Counted from the stretch's first letter, positions 7,097 to 15,651 are shown. The stretch: DNA of 26,490 nucleotides from Sphingomonadaceae bacterium (GCA_009923795.1 RFSU01000007.1:1-26490); one strand, 5' to 3'. Translations and numbers: made by a program. The notes: generated by a model not told the origin, from the letters alone.

Positions 7097-7192
7097 ATTC
7101 TCCCCTTAGCTTTGGGTGCAAGACTGACAGGCCCGCTGCCATCTGCCAAGCCCCTGCTTGCACCGCGCCCTATCACGGGGCATGGAAACCCT

Positions 7193-7792
7193 ATGACGAT
7201 TAAAACCCTTTTCACCACGCCCTTTTATGAAGGCCAGATCGATAATGCTGATCTGCTGGCGGAGCTTGAAGGCTCTTGCCGGGCATTGGCGCGGGATGAT
7301 GTGGCGGGCCAGACTTGGTCCAAGGAGCATGGCTATTCGGGCTATACCTCTTATGCCTCGCTCAATGATCTTCCGGTGCGCGATCCAGCATTTGAGGATT
7401 TACGCCGCATATTGGACAAGCATGTGCGCGTCTTTGCGGAGGCGTGCCATTTTGATCTTGGCCGCAAGCCCAAGCTGGATAGCCTGTGGGTCAATATCCT
7501 AAAGCCCGGCGGAACGCATTCGGGGCATATCCATCCGCACAGCATTATTTCCGGCACATGCTATATCGCTGTTCCCAAAGGCGCAGGCGCTCTGAAGCTG
7601 GAAGACCCCCGGCTCGCCCGCATGATGGCCGCCCCCGCCCGCAAGCCGGACGCGCCCGAATCATTGCAACCCTTTGTTTATGCAGAGCCAAATCTCGGCA
7701 CGATTTTCCTATGGGAAAGCTGGCTGACCCATGAAGTCATGCCAAGCAAAGCCAAGTCAGATCGGATTTCGATAAGCTTCAATTATCGCTAA
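7193..7792 (+). CDS. TIGR02466 family protein, putative 2OG-Fe(II) oxygenase
   Basis: A 199-residue protein matching the TIGR02466 pattern: N-terminal LFTTPFYEGQI, a central GGTHSGHIHPHSIISGTCYI (108-125), and the C-terminal WESWLTHEVMPSKAKSDRISISFNYR. The His cluster at 112-116 and H180 are probable Fe(II) ligands, and R191 the likely anchor for 2-oxoglutarate. The frame is open far upstream, but homology begins at the ATG at 7193, preceded by a GGAA Shine-Dalgarno. The hydroxylation substrate is unknown. It is divergent from the SMP-30-like gene across 96 bp and lies 14 bp before the aldehyde dehydrogenase. Confidence 0.82.
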   Translation: MTIKTLFTTPFYEGQIDNADLLAELEGSCRALARDDVAGQTWSKEHGYSGYTSYASLNDLPVRDPAFEDLRRILDKHVRVFAEACHFDLGRKPKLDSLWVNILKPGGTHSGHIHPHSIISGTCYIAVPKGAGALKLEDPRLARMMAAPARKPDAPESLQPFVYAEPNLGTIFLWESWLTHEVMPSKAKSDRISISFNYR

Positions 7793-7806
7793 ATTCCGGC
7801 TATGGG

Positions 7807-9246
7807 ATGTCCATGACACATTCCTATGACGCAGACTTGAATCTCTTCATCAACGGCAGCTGGCGGACGGGCGAAGGGCGCGACGAACACGCCGTTGTAA
7901 ACCCGGCAACGGGTGCGGCCATTGCGGGCTTGCCGCTTGCAACCCCAGCCGATTTGGAGGAGGCGCTTGCGGCCTCGGCGCAGGGCTTTGCCATTTGGAG
8001 CAAAACCGATGTGGAGGCCCGCGGGGCGATTCTTCGCAAAGCGGCCGGCCTGATCCGCGACCGGGCAGAGCATATCGCAACATTGCTGACCACCGAACAG
8101 GGCAAGCCACTGGTGGAAGCGCGGGGCGAAGTCGCCTCTTCAGCCGCTCTGTTTGACTATTATGCCGAAGAGGCAAAGCGCGCTTATGGCCGCGTGCTGG
8201 TGCGCCCGACGGGCCAAAGATCGATGGTGATCAAACAGCCCGTTGGGCCGACGGCGACCTTCACACCTTGGAATTTCCCGGTCTATCTCATGGCCAAGAA
8301 GCTGTCAGCCGCACTTGCGGCAGGATGTTCGGTCATTGCCAAGCCGCCGGAAGAAACGCCGGGCTGCACCTCTGCCCTGATGCGCTGCGTGATTGATGCG
8401 GGTGTGCCCGCCAATGTGGCCCAGCTGGTCTATGGCGTGCCAGATATGGTGAGCCGCCACCTGATTGCCTCCCCCATTATTCGCAAGATCAGCTTCACGG
8501 GCTCTATTCCGGTCGGCAAGCATCTGATGCGATTGGCCGCCGATGGAGCGAAACGCATCACAATGGAATTGGGCGGCCATGCGCCTGTTTTGATCTTTGA
8601 TGATTGCGATTTGGATAAGACGCTCGACATGGTGGTGCCGCAAAAGTTCCGCAATGCAGGGCAAGTCTGCGTTTCCCCAACACGGTTCTATGTGCAGCAG
8701 GGCGTTTATGATCGCTTTGTCGCAGGGTTTGCGGAACGCACCCATAAAGTTTCGGTTGGTGACGGCTTTAACCCCGATACAAACATGGGACCGCTGGCCA
8801 ATGCGCGCCGCCCCGATGCCATTGAGGCTTTGGTTGAAGATGCCAAGACCAAAGGGGCGCGCGTTCTGGCAGGCGGAGCGCGCGGCAATAAGGGCTATTT
8901 TTATCAGCCGACGGTTTTGGCCGATGTCCCGTTAGAGGCCAATGTCATGTCCAACGAGCCTTTTGGCCCGCTGGCGTTGATCCGTCCGTTTGGAAGTTTT
9001 GATGAGGCGATCGAACAGGCCAACCGCCTGCCCTATGGCCTTGCCGCCTTTGCCTTCACCGAAAATGGCCGTCAGGCAAATCAGCTGGGCGATGCGCTGG
9101 AAAGCGGGATGGTTGGCATCAATACCTTTGCCATTTCGGTGCCAGACGCCCCCTTTGGCGGCGTTAAAGAATCGGGCTTTGGCAGCGAAGGTGGGCCGGA
9201 AGGGCTGGACAGCTATTTGGTGACCAAGGCGATCCATCAGGCGTGA
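7807..9246 (+). CDS. NAD(P)-dependent aldehyde dehydrogenase, succinate-semialdehyde dehydrogenase type
   Basis: A 479-residue ALDH superfamily enzyme of full length. It has TEQGKPLVEARGE and FTPWNFPVYLMAKK, the general base E254 in MELGGHAPVL and the catalytic nucleophile C288 in GQVCVSPTRF, spaced 34 residues apart as expected. The overall pattern is closest to succinate-semialdehyde dehydrogenases (GabD/SSADH), oxidising succinate semialdehyde to succinate, although related semialdehydes are possible. The first ATG is at 7807; a second in-frame ATG at 7813 is an alternative. Its stop overlaps the GTG of the DUF454 gene. The linkage to a TPP enzyme two genes on suggests that its aldehyde may come from a 2-oxo acid decarboxylation. 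Confidence 0.9.
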   Translation: MSMTHSYDADLNLFINGSWRTGEGRDEHAVVNPATGAAIAGLPLATPADLEEALAASAQGFAIWSKTDVEARGAILRKAAGLIRDRAEHIATLLTTEQGKPLVEARGEVASSAALFDYYAEEAKRAYGRVLVRPTGQRSMVIKQPVGPTATFTPWNFPVYLMAKKLSAALAAGCSVIAKPPEETPGCTSALMRCVIDAGVPANVAQLVYGVPDMVSRHLIASPIIRKISFTGSIPVGKHLMRLAADGAKRITMELGGHAPVLIFDDCDLDKTLDMVVPQKFRNAGQVCVSPTRFYVQQGVYDRFVAGFAERTHKVSVGDGFNPDTNMGPLANARRPDAIEALVEDAKTKGARVLAGGARGNKGYFYQPTVLADVPLEANVMSNEPFGPLALIRPFGSFDEAIEQANRLPYGLAAFAFTENGRQANQLGDALESGMVGINTFAISVPDAPFGGVKESGFGSEGGPEGLDSYLVTKAIHQA

Positions 9247-9611
9247 CGGGCGCAAGCCTCCGCCGCGCGCTTTGGATGGCGCTGGGTCTTGCTTCGGTCG
9301 CGCTGGGGGCAATTGGCGTCTTCTTGCCGATCCTGCCCACGGTCCCCTTTCTGATCCTTGCAGCCTTTGCCTTTTCCCGCAGCAATCGCGTCTGGGAGGA
9401 CAGGCTGCTCAGACACCCCGTTTATGGCCCGTCGCTCCGCGCTTGGCGGGACCATGGGATTGTCAGCCGCAAGGGCAAACTGGCCGCCAGCGGGGCCTTT
9501 GCTGTCAGCATCCTTGCCGGCTTGCTGTTCATGTCCCCGCCTTGGTCGCTTATCCCTCCCCTCGTTGCGGTGCTCTGCCTCAGCTGGTTGTGGACCCGGC
9601 CTGAGGCCTAA
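9243..9611 (+). CDS. YbaN family protein (DUF454), small inner-membrane protein
   Basis: A 122-residue protein with hydrophobic segments at about 8-40, including the family stretch GAIGVFLPILPTVPFLILAA, and at about 85-116. A polar section between them contains HPVYGPSLRAWRDHG, also typical of DUF454. Function is unknown in the family. It begins at a GTG overlapping the aldehyde dehydrogenase stop (GTGA), so it is translationally coupled to it. There is a 49-bp gap to the TPP enzyme. Confidence 0.85.
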   Translation: MTGASLRRALWMALGLASVALGAIGVFLPILPTVPFLILAAFAFSRSNRVWEDRLLRHPVYGPSLRAWRDHGIVSRKGKLAASGAFAVSILAGLLFMSPPWSLIPPLVAVLCLSWLWTRPEA

Positions 9612-9660
9612 TCGCTTTGGAGTGCTTCCAACTTTGCAGCGACATGATTAAAGCTGCTGC

Positions 9661-11316
9661 ATGACCCAAAACGCAACGCGCACCGGTGGCCGCATTCTTG
9701 TCGATCAACTTGTGATCCAAGGGTGCGACCGGATTTTCTCGGTTCCCGGCGAAAGCTTCCTCGCCGTGCTCGATGCCCTGCATGATACGCCGCAGATCGA
9801 AAATATTGTCTGCCGCCAAGAAGGTGGTGTCGCGTTCATGGCCTGCGCGGATGGCGCGCTAACCGGGCGACCCGGCATTGCCTTTGTGACGCGCGGCCCT
9901 GGTGCAACCAATGCCTCAATTGGCGTGCATGTTGCCATGCAGGATTCTCAACCGATGATCCTGTTCATCGGCGATGTCGATCGCGGCATGAAAGACCGGG
10001 AAGGGTTTCAGGAAGTCGATTTTGCAGCGATGTTTGCCCCGCTCGCAAAATGGGCGGTGCGGATTGATGATGCCGCCCGCATCCCGGAATATGTGGCGCG
10101 CGCCTATAATGTCGCCCTATCGGGGCGGCCCGGCCCCGTCGTCATCGCGCTGCCGGAAGACATGCTGTGCGAAATGGCGCACGCAACGGATCGCCCGCGC
10201 ATAGAGCGCATTGTTCAGGCCCCCTGCCCTGATCAGATGGCCGCGCTTGCGGATCACCTCAGCGCAGCCAAGGCCCCCGTCGCCATTATCGGCGGTGCAG
10301 GCTGGTCACCCGAGGCCGCCCGCAATGTGCAGGCCTTTGCCGAAAGCTGGGGCATTCCCGTGGCCGCAGCCTTCCGGCGGCAGGATGCGATGGCCAATGA
10401 CTCCACCGTCTGGGCGGGCAACCTCGGCTATGGCCCCAACCCGAAACTTGTCGCGCGGATCAAGGCGGCCGATTTGGTGCTCGCCATCGGCGCGCGGCTG
10501 GGGGAGGCGTCGACGGACAGCTATACGCTGGTCACGCCGGACCATCCGGGTCAGACGCTGATCCATGTCCACCCGCAGCCCGAAGAGCTGAACCGCGTCT
10601 ATCACGCCAATCTCGCCATATGTGCCGACATGACGCAGTTTGCAGGTGCCTTAGCGGCCCTGCAAACCCCCGCCAGCCCATCGCCCGCCGGGGCAGAGGC
10701 GCATGCCGAATGGCGTATCTGGAATACGCCCACCCCCTTCGAGACGCGCGTCGATTTGGGCCAATGCGTGGCGGCGATGCGTGCGCAGCTGCCCGCTGAT
10801 ACGATCATCTGCAATGGCGCGGGCAATTTCTCTGGCTGGTGGCATCGATATTGGCCCTATGGCGGGCCGGGGACGCAATTGGCCCCCACGGCTGGCGCGA
10901 TGGGCTATGGCCCACCCGCGGCTGTCGCTGCCGCCCTGCGCTGCCCCAACAAGACCGTCGTGGCGCTTGCAGGCGATGGGGATTTCATGATGAACGGGCA
11001 GGAACTGGCAACCGCCATGCAATATGGCTGCAACCTGCTGGTCCTCGTCATCGATAACGGCGCTTATGGGACAATCCGGATGCATCAGGAACGGGAATAC
11101 CCGACCCGCGTGTCCGGCACCGCGCTCCACAACCCCGATTTTGCAGCACTTGCCCGCGCTTATGGCGGCTGGGCGGCCACAGTGGAGACAACGGCAGACT
11201 TTGCCCCCGCCCTTACAGACGCGATGCAGCGTCAGGGCCTGCGCCTGCTGCACCTAAAGACCGACGCAGAGCGGATTAGCGTTGGGACGACGATTGCCGC
11301 ATTGCGCGCACGTTAA
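9661..11316 (+). CDS. Thiamine pyrophosphate-binding protein, acetolactate synthase large-subunit-like
   Basis: A 551-residue three-domain TPP enzyme of the AHAS/POX class. The N-terminal Pyr domain has SVPGESFLAVLDAL and catalytic E54 in VCRQEGGVAF. The central domain has PVAIIGGAGWSPEAARNVQ. The C-terminal PP domain has the TPP/Mg motif GDGDFMMN (438-445) with D465-N466 in LVIDNGAYGT. No acetolactate synthase small subunit or ilvC is nearby, so it is unlikely to be the biosynthetic IlvB. Other members decarboxylate or ligate different 2-oxo acids. The adjacent semialdehyde dehydrogenase makes a 2-oxo acid decarboxylase role plausible, but this is inference. Its TAA overlaps the convergent NUDIX stop. 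Confidence 0.85.
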   Translation: MTQNATRTGGRILVDQLVIQGCDRIFSVPGESFLAVLDALHDTPQIENIVCRQEGGVAFMACADGALTGRPGIAFVTRGPGATNASIGVHVAMQDSQPMILFIGDVDRGMKDREGFQEVDFAAMFAPLAKWAVRIDDAARIPEYVARAYNVALSGRPGPVVIALPEDMLCEMAHATDRPRIERIVQAPCPDQMAALADHLSAAKAPVAIIGGAGWSPEAARNVQAFAESWGIPVAAAFRRQDAMANDSTVWAGNLGYGPNPKLVARIKAADLVLAIGARLGEASTDSYTLVTPDHPGQTLIHVHPQPEELNRVYHANLAICADMTQFAGALAALQTPASPSPAGAEAHAEWRIWNTPTPFETRVDLGQCVAAMRAQLPADTIICNGAGNFSGWWHRYWPYGGPGTQLAPTAGAMGYGPPAAVAAALRCPNKTVVALAGDGDFMMNGQELATAMQYGCNLLVLVIDNGAYGTIRMHQEREYPTRVSGTALHNPDFAALARAYGGWAATVETTADFAPALTDAMQRQGLRLLHLKTDAERISVGTTIAALRAR

Positions 11317-12116
11317 TCCCCCGCGCGTTTGGCCGTGCGGAAACTTTCGCGCGTCACAGGATAACCCGCACCTTCGGGAATGCACAGATATGTGTCTTCG
11401 CCCTCTTTTTCGATCCAAGGGGTGATCAGCATCACCGGGTGGGCCTCAGCATGGGCGTGGGCATCGGCATAGCTTTCAAACTGCGCCAGCCGCTCAAGAT
11501 TGCGATGGGTCGGGAAAATGACGTGCACATCGCCCCGCTGCGCCGCCTCGATCACCGATGACGCGCTGTCCCAGAATGTCCGGACATTTTCGGTCGCATC
11601 GACAATGGCTTCGGGCAGATCATCGGGCGCGCGGGCAATGTAGAAGCGCGTATCAAAAACGCGTGTCTCCCGAAAATTGGGCCGCCAGCGCGCGAAGGGC
11701 ACCAGTGCAGATAGATCAAGTGCCAAACCTGCTGCATCCAGCAATCCGCTAAAGGCCTGACGGTCGTGCAAAGCCCGACGTGCTTCCTCCAACCAGCCAG
11801 CAGGAGGGGCCGAAGCAAGGCCAATGGGAACACCGCTTTCCTCAATAGTCTCGCGAATGGCGGCAATGCGCGCGGCGGCACATTCCGCCTCAATATGGTC
11901 ATGCCGCGCGGCCAGCAGATGGTCGTCTGCATCGATCCGACCGCCAGGGAAGACAATTGCGCCGCCGGCAAAGGCCATGCCCTTTGATCGCTCGACCAAA
12001 AGCAGTTCGGGGGCTGCCCCGTCGCGTTCCCGCAAAAGGACAAGCGTTGCTGCGGGGATGGCGGGAACCATCTCTCCCATATCCACCTTTTCCACTGTCA
12101 CCGATCCGCTCTCCAT
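11313..12116 (-). CDS. NUDIX hydrolase, NUDT7/8/19-like with extended Nudix box
   Basis: A NUDIX-fold protein (267 residues from this start). FPGGRIDADD is followed after an extra stretch by AAIRETIEESGV, keeping the metal-binding REXXEEXG core but with a longer gap than canonical Nudix boxes, as in NUDT19-like and CoA-directed relatives. The C-terminal half (FARWRPNFRETRVFDTRFY and HVIFPTHRNLERL) also fits that group. The likely activity is cleavage of a nucleoside diphosphate or CoA derivative; substrate unknown. The true start may be internal: GTG 12101, ATG 12080 and a further ATG nine bases on all precede AIPAATLVLL, and upstream Shine-Dalgarno signals are ambiguous. Confidence 0.82.
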   Translation of the reverse strand: MESGSVTVEKVDMGEMVPAIPAATLVLLRERDGAAPELLLVERSKGMAFAGGAIVFPGGRIDADDHLLAARHDHIEAECAAARIAAIRETIEESGVPIGLASAPPAGWLEEARRALHDRQAFSGLLDAAGLALDLSALVPFARWRPNFRETRVFDTRFYIARAPDDLPEAIVDATENVRTFWDSASSVIEAAQRGDVHVIFPTHRNLERLAQFESYADAHAHAEAHPVMLITPWIEKEGEDTYLCIPEGAGYPVTRESFRTAKRAGD

Positions 12117-12207
12117 TTCGCATTTTATCTTGTTCCGCCTATGTCTTGAACCACACGCGGCGTATCGACAAGCGACAACCGCGCCAAAATGATAAAGGAC
12201 GGCTTTG

Positions 12208-12810
12208 ATGGCGATGATCGATCTTCTGGGCTTGGCCGCCAGCCTCAGCTTGCTCGCCGGATGGCGTCTCTATCTGTGCGTTTTCGGGGCCGGATTGGCG
12301 ATGCATTTTGGCCTGATTGACGCGCCTGTTCATGCAAGCGGGCTGCAACTGCTGGCCAATCCCTGGGTGATGGGAGCTGCCGCCATTGGCCTGATGGCTG
12401 AATTCTGCGCCGATAAAGTCGCTTGGCTCGATTCGCTTTGGGACAGCGTGCACACCGCCATCCGTCCAATTGGTGGCGCGTTGATTGCGCTCGCCCTTGT
12501 CGACCCATCAGACAGTGTTTGGCAAATCGTCGCGCTGCTTTTGGGCGGGAGTGCGGCCCTTTTTGCGCATAGCGCCAAAGCCGGCACGCGCGCGATCGTC
12601 AATGCCAGCCCAGAGCCCTTTAGCAATATAGCCGTTTCAACGGGCGAGGATGTGGTTGTGGGGGGATTGTTGTTTCTGGTGCTGCATCAGCCCGCGCTTG
12701 CGGGGCTTGTCGCGCTTGTCCTGATTGCGGGGGCGGCGCTGTTGCTGTCCGCCGCCCGGCGTATGCTCAACAGGCTCTTCACCCCGCCAAAGCGGGGCGC
12801 AGGCCTGTAA
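12208..12810 (+). CDS. DUF4126 domain-containing membrane protein
   Basis: A 200-residue hydrophobic protein with about five predicted membrane segments, opening MAMIDLLGLAASLSLLAGWRLYLCVF and containing ADKVAWLDSLWDSVHTAIRPIGGAL, the conserved DUF4126 core. No function is established for the family. The start is the ATG at 12208, with AAGGAC 7 bp upstream; a TTG at 12205 in frame is less likely. It is divergent from the NUDIX gene and convergent with dnaN, whose stop is 7 bp away. Confidence 0.83.
   Translation: MAMIDLLGLAASLSLLAGWRLYLCVFGAGLAMHFGLIDAPVHASGLQLLANPWVMGAAAIGLMAEFCADKVAWLDSLWDSVHTAIRPIGGALIALALVDPSDSVWQIVALLLGGSAALFAHSAKAGTRAIVNASPEPFSNIAVSTGEDVVVGGLLFLVLHQPALAGLVALVLIAGAALLLSAARRMLNRLFTPPKRGAGL
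12782..12797. terminator. Short GC-rich hairpin at the DUF4126/dnaN 3' ends
   Basis: CCCCGC and GCGGGG form a perfect 6-bp stem with a CAAA loop inside the last codons of the DUF4126 gene, 21 bp beyond the dnaN stop on the minus strand. No U-run follows on either strand, so intrinsic termination is uncertain. Confidence 0.3.
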
Positions 12811-12817
12811 TGAACGA

Positions 12818-13933
12818 TTAGACCCGCATCGGCATCAAAACGTACAACGCATCCGACTTGTCATTTTCCCGAAGCAAGGTCGGAGCCGCCGCATCGGCAA
12901 GGTGCACTTCGATGCTATTGCCTTCGATCTGGCCCAAAATGTCCATCAGGTAACGGGCATTAAAGCCAATTTCGAAGGCGTCGGCGGAATATTCGCCCGG
13001 CACTTCTTCGGCCGCCGTGCCATTTTCAGGCGATGTGACCGACAGAGTGATACGATCCGGCTCCAGCGCCATCTTCACCGCACGAGTCTTGTCCGACGCA
13101 ATGGTCGACACGCGGTCGACGCCCGCCATGAAGCTCTTGGGGTCAATCCGCAGGATTTTGTCATTCCCAGTGGGGATGACGCGGCTGTAATCCGGGAATG
13201 TCCCGTCGATCAGCTTGGATGTCAGCACCGCTGTGCCGAGACCAAAGCGGATCTTGGTCGCTGACAAGGTAACTTCCACCGTGCCTTCGACTTCATCGAG
13301 CAGCTTGCGCAGCTCTGCCACGCATTTGCGGGGCACGATGATATCCGGCATGCCCTCTGCCCCTTCCGGGCGCGGAATGGTGACGCGGGCCAGACGGTGA
13401 CCATCGGTCGCCGCTGCCTTCAAAACGGGCTGGCCATCATCCGAGACGTGGAAGAAAATACCATTGAGATAATAGCGGGTTTCTTCGGTCGAAATCGCAA
13501 AGCGTGTCTTGTCGATAATCTGACGCAGGGCCGCTGCTGGCAGTTCAAAGCGGGTCGGCAGATCGCCTTCGGCAATGATCGGGAAGTCGTCACGCGGCAG
13601 CGTGTTCAGGCTATAGCGCGACCGCGCGGCCACCACCTGCATCTTGCCATCGGCTGCGGTCAACGACACCTGCGTGCCTTCCGGCAGCTTGCGCACAATA
13701 TCGAACAGCGTGTGGGCAGACACCGTGGTCGCACCCGGCGTTTCCACGCTCACCGCCTCAAGCGCCTCATTGACCTGAAGATCAAGATCGGTCGCCATCA
13801 GGCGGATCGTGCCATCGGCACTGGCCTCAATCAGGACATTGGAGAGGATCGGAATCGTGTTCCGACGCTCCACGACCGATTGGACGTGCCCAAGGCTCTT
13901 CAGCAGATTTGCGCGTTCGATCGTCGCCTTCAT
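12818..13933 (-). CDS. dnaN: DNA polymerase III subunit beta (sliding clamp)
   Basis: A 371-residue beta clamp of normal length (E. coli 366). It begins MKATIERANLLKSLGHVQSVVERRNTIPILSNVLIEA and ends in the conserved YVLMPMRV that closes the clamp family and lies near the client-binding pocket. The dimeric ring tethers Pol III and other clamp-binding proteins to DNA. It is monocistronic here, with neither dnaA nor recF in the window, so there is no indication that the replication origin is nearby. A 140-bp gap upstream holds its probable promoter. Confidence 0.97.
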   Translation of the reverse strand: MKATIERANLLKSLGHVQSVVERRNTIPILSNVLIEASADGTIRLMATDLDLQVNEALEAVSVETPGATTVSAHTLFDIVRKLPEGTQVSLTAADGKMQVVAARSRYSLNTLPRDDFPIIAEGDLPTRFELPAAALRQIIDKTRFAISTEETRYYLNGIFFHVSDDGQPVLKAAATDGHRLARVTIPRPEGAEGMPDIIVPRKCVAELRKLLDEVEGTVEVTLSATKIRFGLGTAVLTSKLIDGTFPDYSRVIPTGNDKILRIDPKSFMAGVDRVSTIASDKTRAVKMALEPDRITLSVTSPENGTAAEEVPGEYSADAFEIGFNARYLMDILGQIEGNSIEVHLADAAAPTLLRENDKSDALYVLMPMRV

Positions 13934-13978
13934 TAAAAAACCCCCGAAACTGGACTTTCAGCCGATTGAAGAGTCGGC

Positions 13979-14006
13979 CTTGTAGATGTTGCACAGTCAT
14001 GGACAA
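13979..14006 (-). promoter_or_regulatory. Putative dnaN promoter
   Basis: On the minus strand TTGTCC (14006-14001) and TACAAG (13984-13979) are 16 bp apart. The leader of about 40 nt would carry a small hairpin (arms GCCGA and TCGGC at 13961-13965 and 13974-13978) and a G-run before the ATG. Both boxes match 4 of 6 consensus bases; moderate-to-weak support. Confidence 0.35.
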
Positions 14007-14073
14007 AATCCGCGGGCGCGGCAACCCCCGCCTTTGGCTTGCGCTTTGAGAATTTTATGGGAAAAGCAGCGGC

Positions 14074-14709
14074 ATGACACTCAAGGGCCGCATCTTCATC
14101 GCTCGCCATGGCGAGACCGTGTTCAACTTTGCCAAGCGGATGCAGGGCGATAAGCGGGACACGCCCCTGACACGCACTGGTTTTGCCCAGGCCGATGCCA
14201 TGGGGGCCGCGCTTTCCAGCTGGATTGGCCCGGACACACGCTTGAAAATGTGGTCATCCCCCTCTGGGCGCGCCTTGCAGACTTTGGCCGTTATTGCAGA
14301 GCATATCGGGCATGATTGGCACGAGGCGCTGCATGATCCACGCCTATATGAAATCAGCGTGGGGGATTGGGCGGGGCGCACCTATGCCGAAATCATGGAC
14401 GAAATGGGCCCAATTCTCGATGAGGAGAGCAGTCTATTCAGCGTGCGTGCGCCAAATGGCGAATGGTATGATGAGATCGCCGCTCGCCTGACCCATTGGA
14501 TCGAGGATACGTCCGATTTTGAGGGGGATCGTCTGGTCATCATGCACGGCATGTCGAGCCGCGTGCTGCGCGGTCTGCTCTGCAGCCTCCCCGTCGAGCC
14601 GCGCTGGGGCGCGCCAATCGCCCCCAGCCTGCCGCAAGGCACGATGGTCGTCATTGAAAATGGCGAGGAACGAAGCGTGCGCGCAAGTGGCGGGAGCCAC
14701 CACGCCTGA
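14074..14709 (+). CDS. Histidine phosphatase family protein (phosphoglycerate-mutase-like)
   Basis: A 211-residue branch-1 histidine phosphatase. The phospho-accepting motif is R11-H12-G13-E14 in IARHGETVFN, the acid E is expected in DPRLYEISVGDWAGRT, and the second catalytic His is H158 in VIMHGMSSR. This is the layout of GpmB/CobC/SixA-like small phosphatases; the substrate cannot be read from sequence. It is divergent from dnaN and convergent with the aspartyl protease gene, 6 bp from its stop, so it stands alone. Confidence 0.88.
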   Translation: MTLKGRIFIARHGETVFNFAKRMQGDKRDTPLTRTGFAQADAMGAALSSWIGPDTRLKMWSSPSGRALQTLAVIAEHIGHDWHEALHDPRLYEISVGDWAGRTYAEIMDEMGPILDEESSLFSVRAPNGEWYDEIAARLTHWIEDTSDFEGDRLVIMHGMSSRVLRGLLCSLPVEPRWGAPIAPSLPQGTMVVIENGEERSVRASGGSHHA

Positions 14710-14715
14710 TCTAGA

Positions 14716-15651
14716 TTAGGGCTTGGTCGTCGCTTTGGGCAGCAGGAACGTGACCTTTTTCGTCGAAAAGTCGACTGAGACCCGTTCAAAACTGCGCAGC
14801 CCCTCCATGCCAAGGAGCATGCTGGGCTTTTTGTCGAGGCCGAACAGCTTGAAAGGGTGGGCATCGGCAAAGGCGATGGCCGCATTGCCCATGAGAACGC
14901 CGCCAATCCGCACCCGATTTACAATCGTATAGTCGCCGGGGAACCTCCGCCCCAGAACGTCAATCATTTCAATTGGTGTCACAGTCGCCTTGGGATTGCG
15001 CGACAGCAAGAGCCGACGCAGCCGACTATTCCCCACGCTGTTCTGGGCACCTGTATCGACAATGACCCAGACCTTTTCGCCATTCACATCGGCATCGGCG
15101 AGCACCAACTGACCAAGCCGCGTTCGTGCGGTGACGACAATTAAGTCGGCACCATCTGGCAAGGAGGCGTCGGACGTTTCGGCAGGCTGAAGCGTCATCG
15201 TCCCCGCCTTGAAATCCATCACGATGCGTTGGCCTTTCAGGCTATCCAAGCCCAACAGACCGTCTGCACCAAGATATTGACGCGGCAAGGCGGCCAATTT
15301 CAGATGCTTTGTCGTGCGATTGGACATTTGCAATTGATCAACCTTCACCATCTTGACCTGACCCGCGCCGCCCATGGCGTGAAGGCGGTTTGTGCCCGCT
15401 TGGGGAAGGGCCAATTGATCCGCCGTCTCGCGGGAGATGACGGTTCTGTCCGCGCCTGTATCGATAACGAAATGAAATGGCCCTTGGCCGTTGACCATCA
15501 CAGGCACGGTCATCCGAAAGGCCGCATCTGCTCCAGAGGAAATAATCGCTTCCTCTCGTGTCGGCGCAGATGTTTGCAGCCCGGTATCACCCGGCTCTGC
15601 GACAGCCATGGCCGGGAGCATCATTGCGGCGACCAAGGCTAATATACGCAT
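14716..15651 (-). CDS. Secreted/periplasmic retropepsin-like aspartic protease with two DTGA sites
   Basis: A 311-residue protein. The ATG at 15651 has a good Shine-Dalgarno (GAGGAGA) and starts a signal peptide (MRILALVAAMMLPAMAVA, cleavage likely before EP). Two retropepsin-like halves follow: FVIDTGADRTVIS with D64, plus GLLGLD at 131-136, and VWVIVDTGAQNSVGN with D199. Having both catalytic Asp motifs in one chain resembles a tandem retropepsin rather than a homodimer. Location is probably periplasmic; the substrate is unknown. An upstream in-frame extension of 15 residues is rejected because it disrupts the signal peptide. It lies 53 bp downstream of the helicase gene on the same strand. 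Confidence 0.85.
   Translation of the reverse strand: MRILALVAAMMLPAMAVAEPGDTGLQTSAPTREEAIISSGADAAFRMTVPVMVNGQGPFHFVIDTGADRTVISRETADQLALPQAGTNRLHAMGGAGQVKMVKVDQLQMSNRTTKHLKLAALPRQYLGADGLLGLDSLKGQRIVMDFKAGTMTLQPAETSDASLPDGADLIVVTARTRLGQLVLADADVNGEKVWVIVDTGAQNSVGNSRLRRLLLSRNPKATVTPIEMIDVLGRRFPGDYTIVNRVRIGGVLMGNAAIAFADAHPFKLFGLDKKPSMLLGMEGLRSFERVSVDFSTKKVTFLLPKATTKP

Noticed and set aside
6656..7192. Long N-terminal extension of the TIGR02466 protein
   Set aside because: This part is antisense to the SMP-30-like gene; family homology and a ribosome site begin at 7193.
12725..13936. Plus-strand frames of 179 codons antisense to dnaN
   Set aside because: Shadow frames of the certain dnaN gene.
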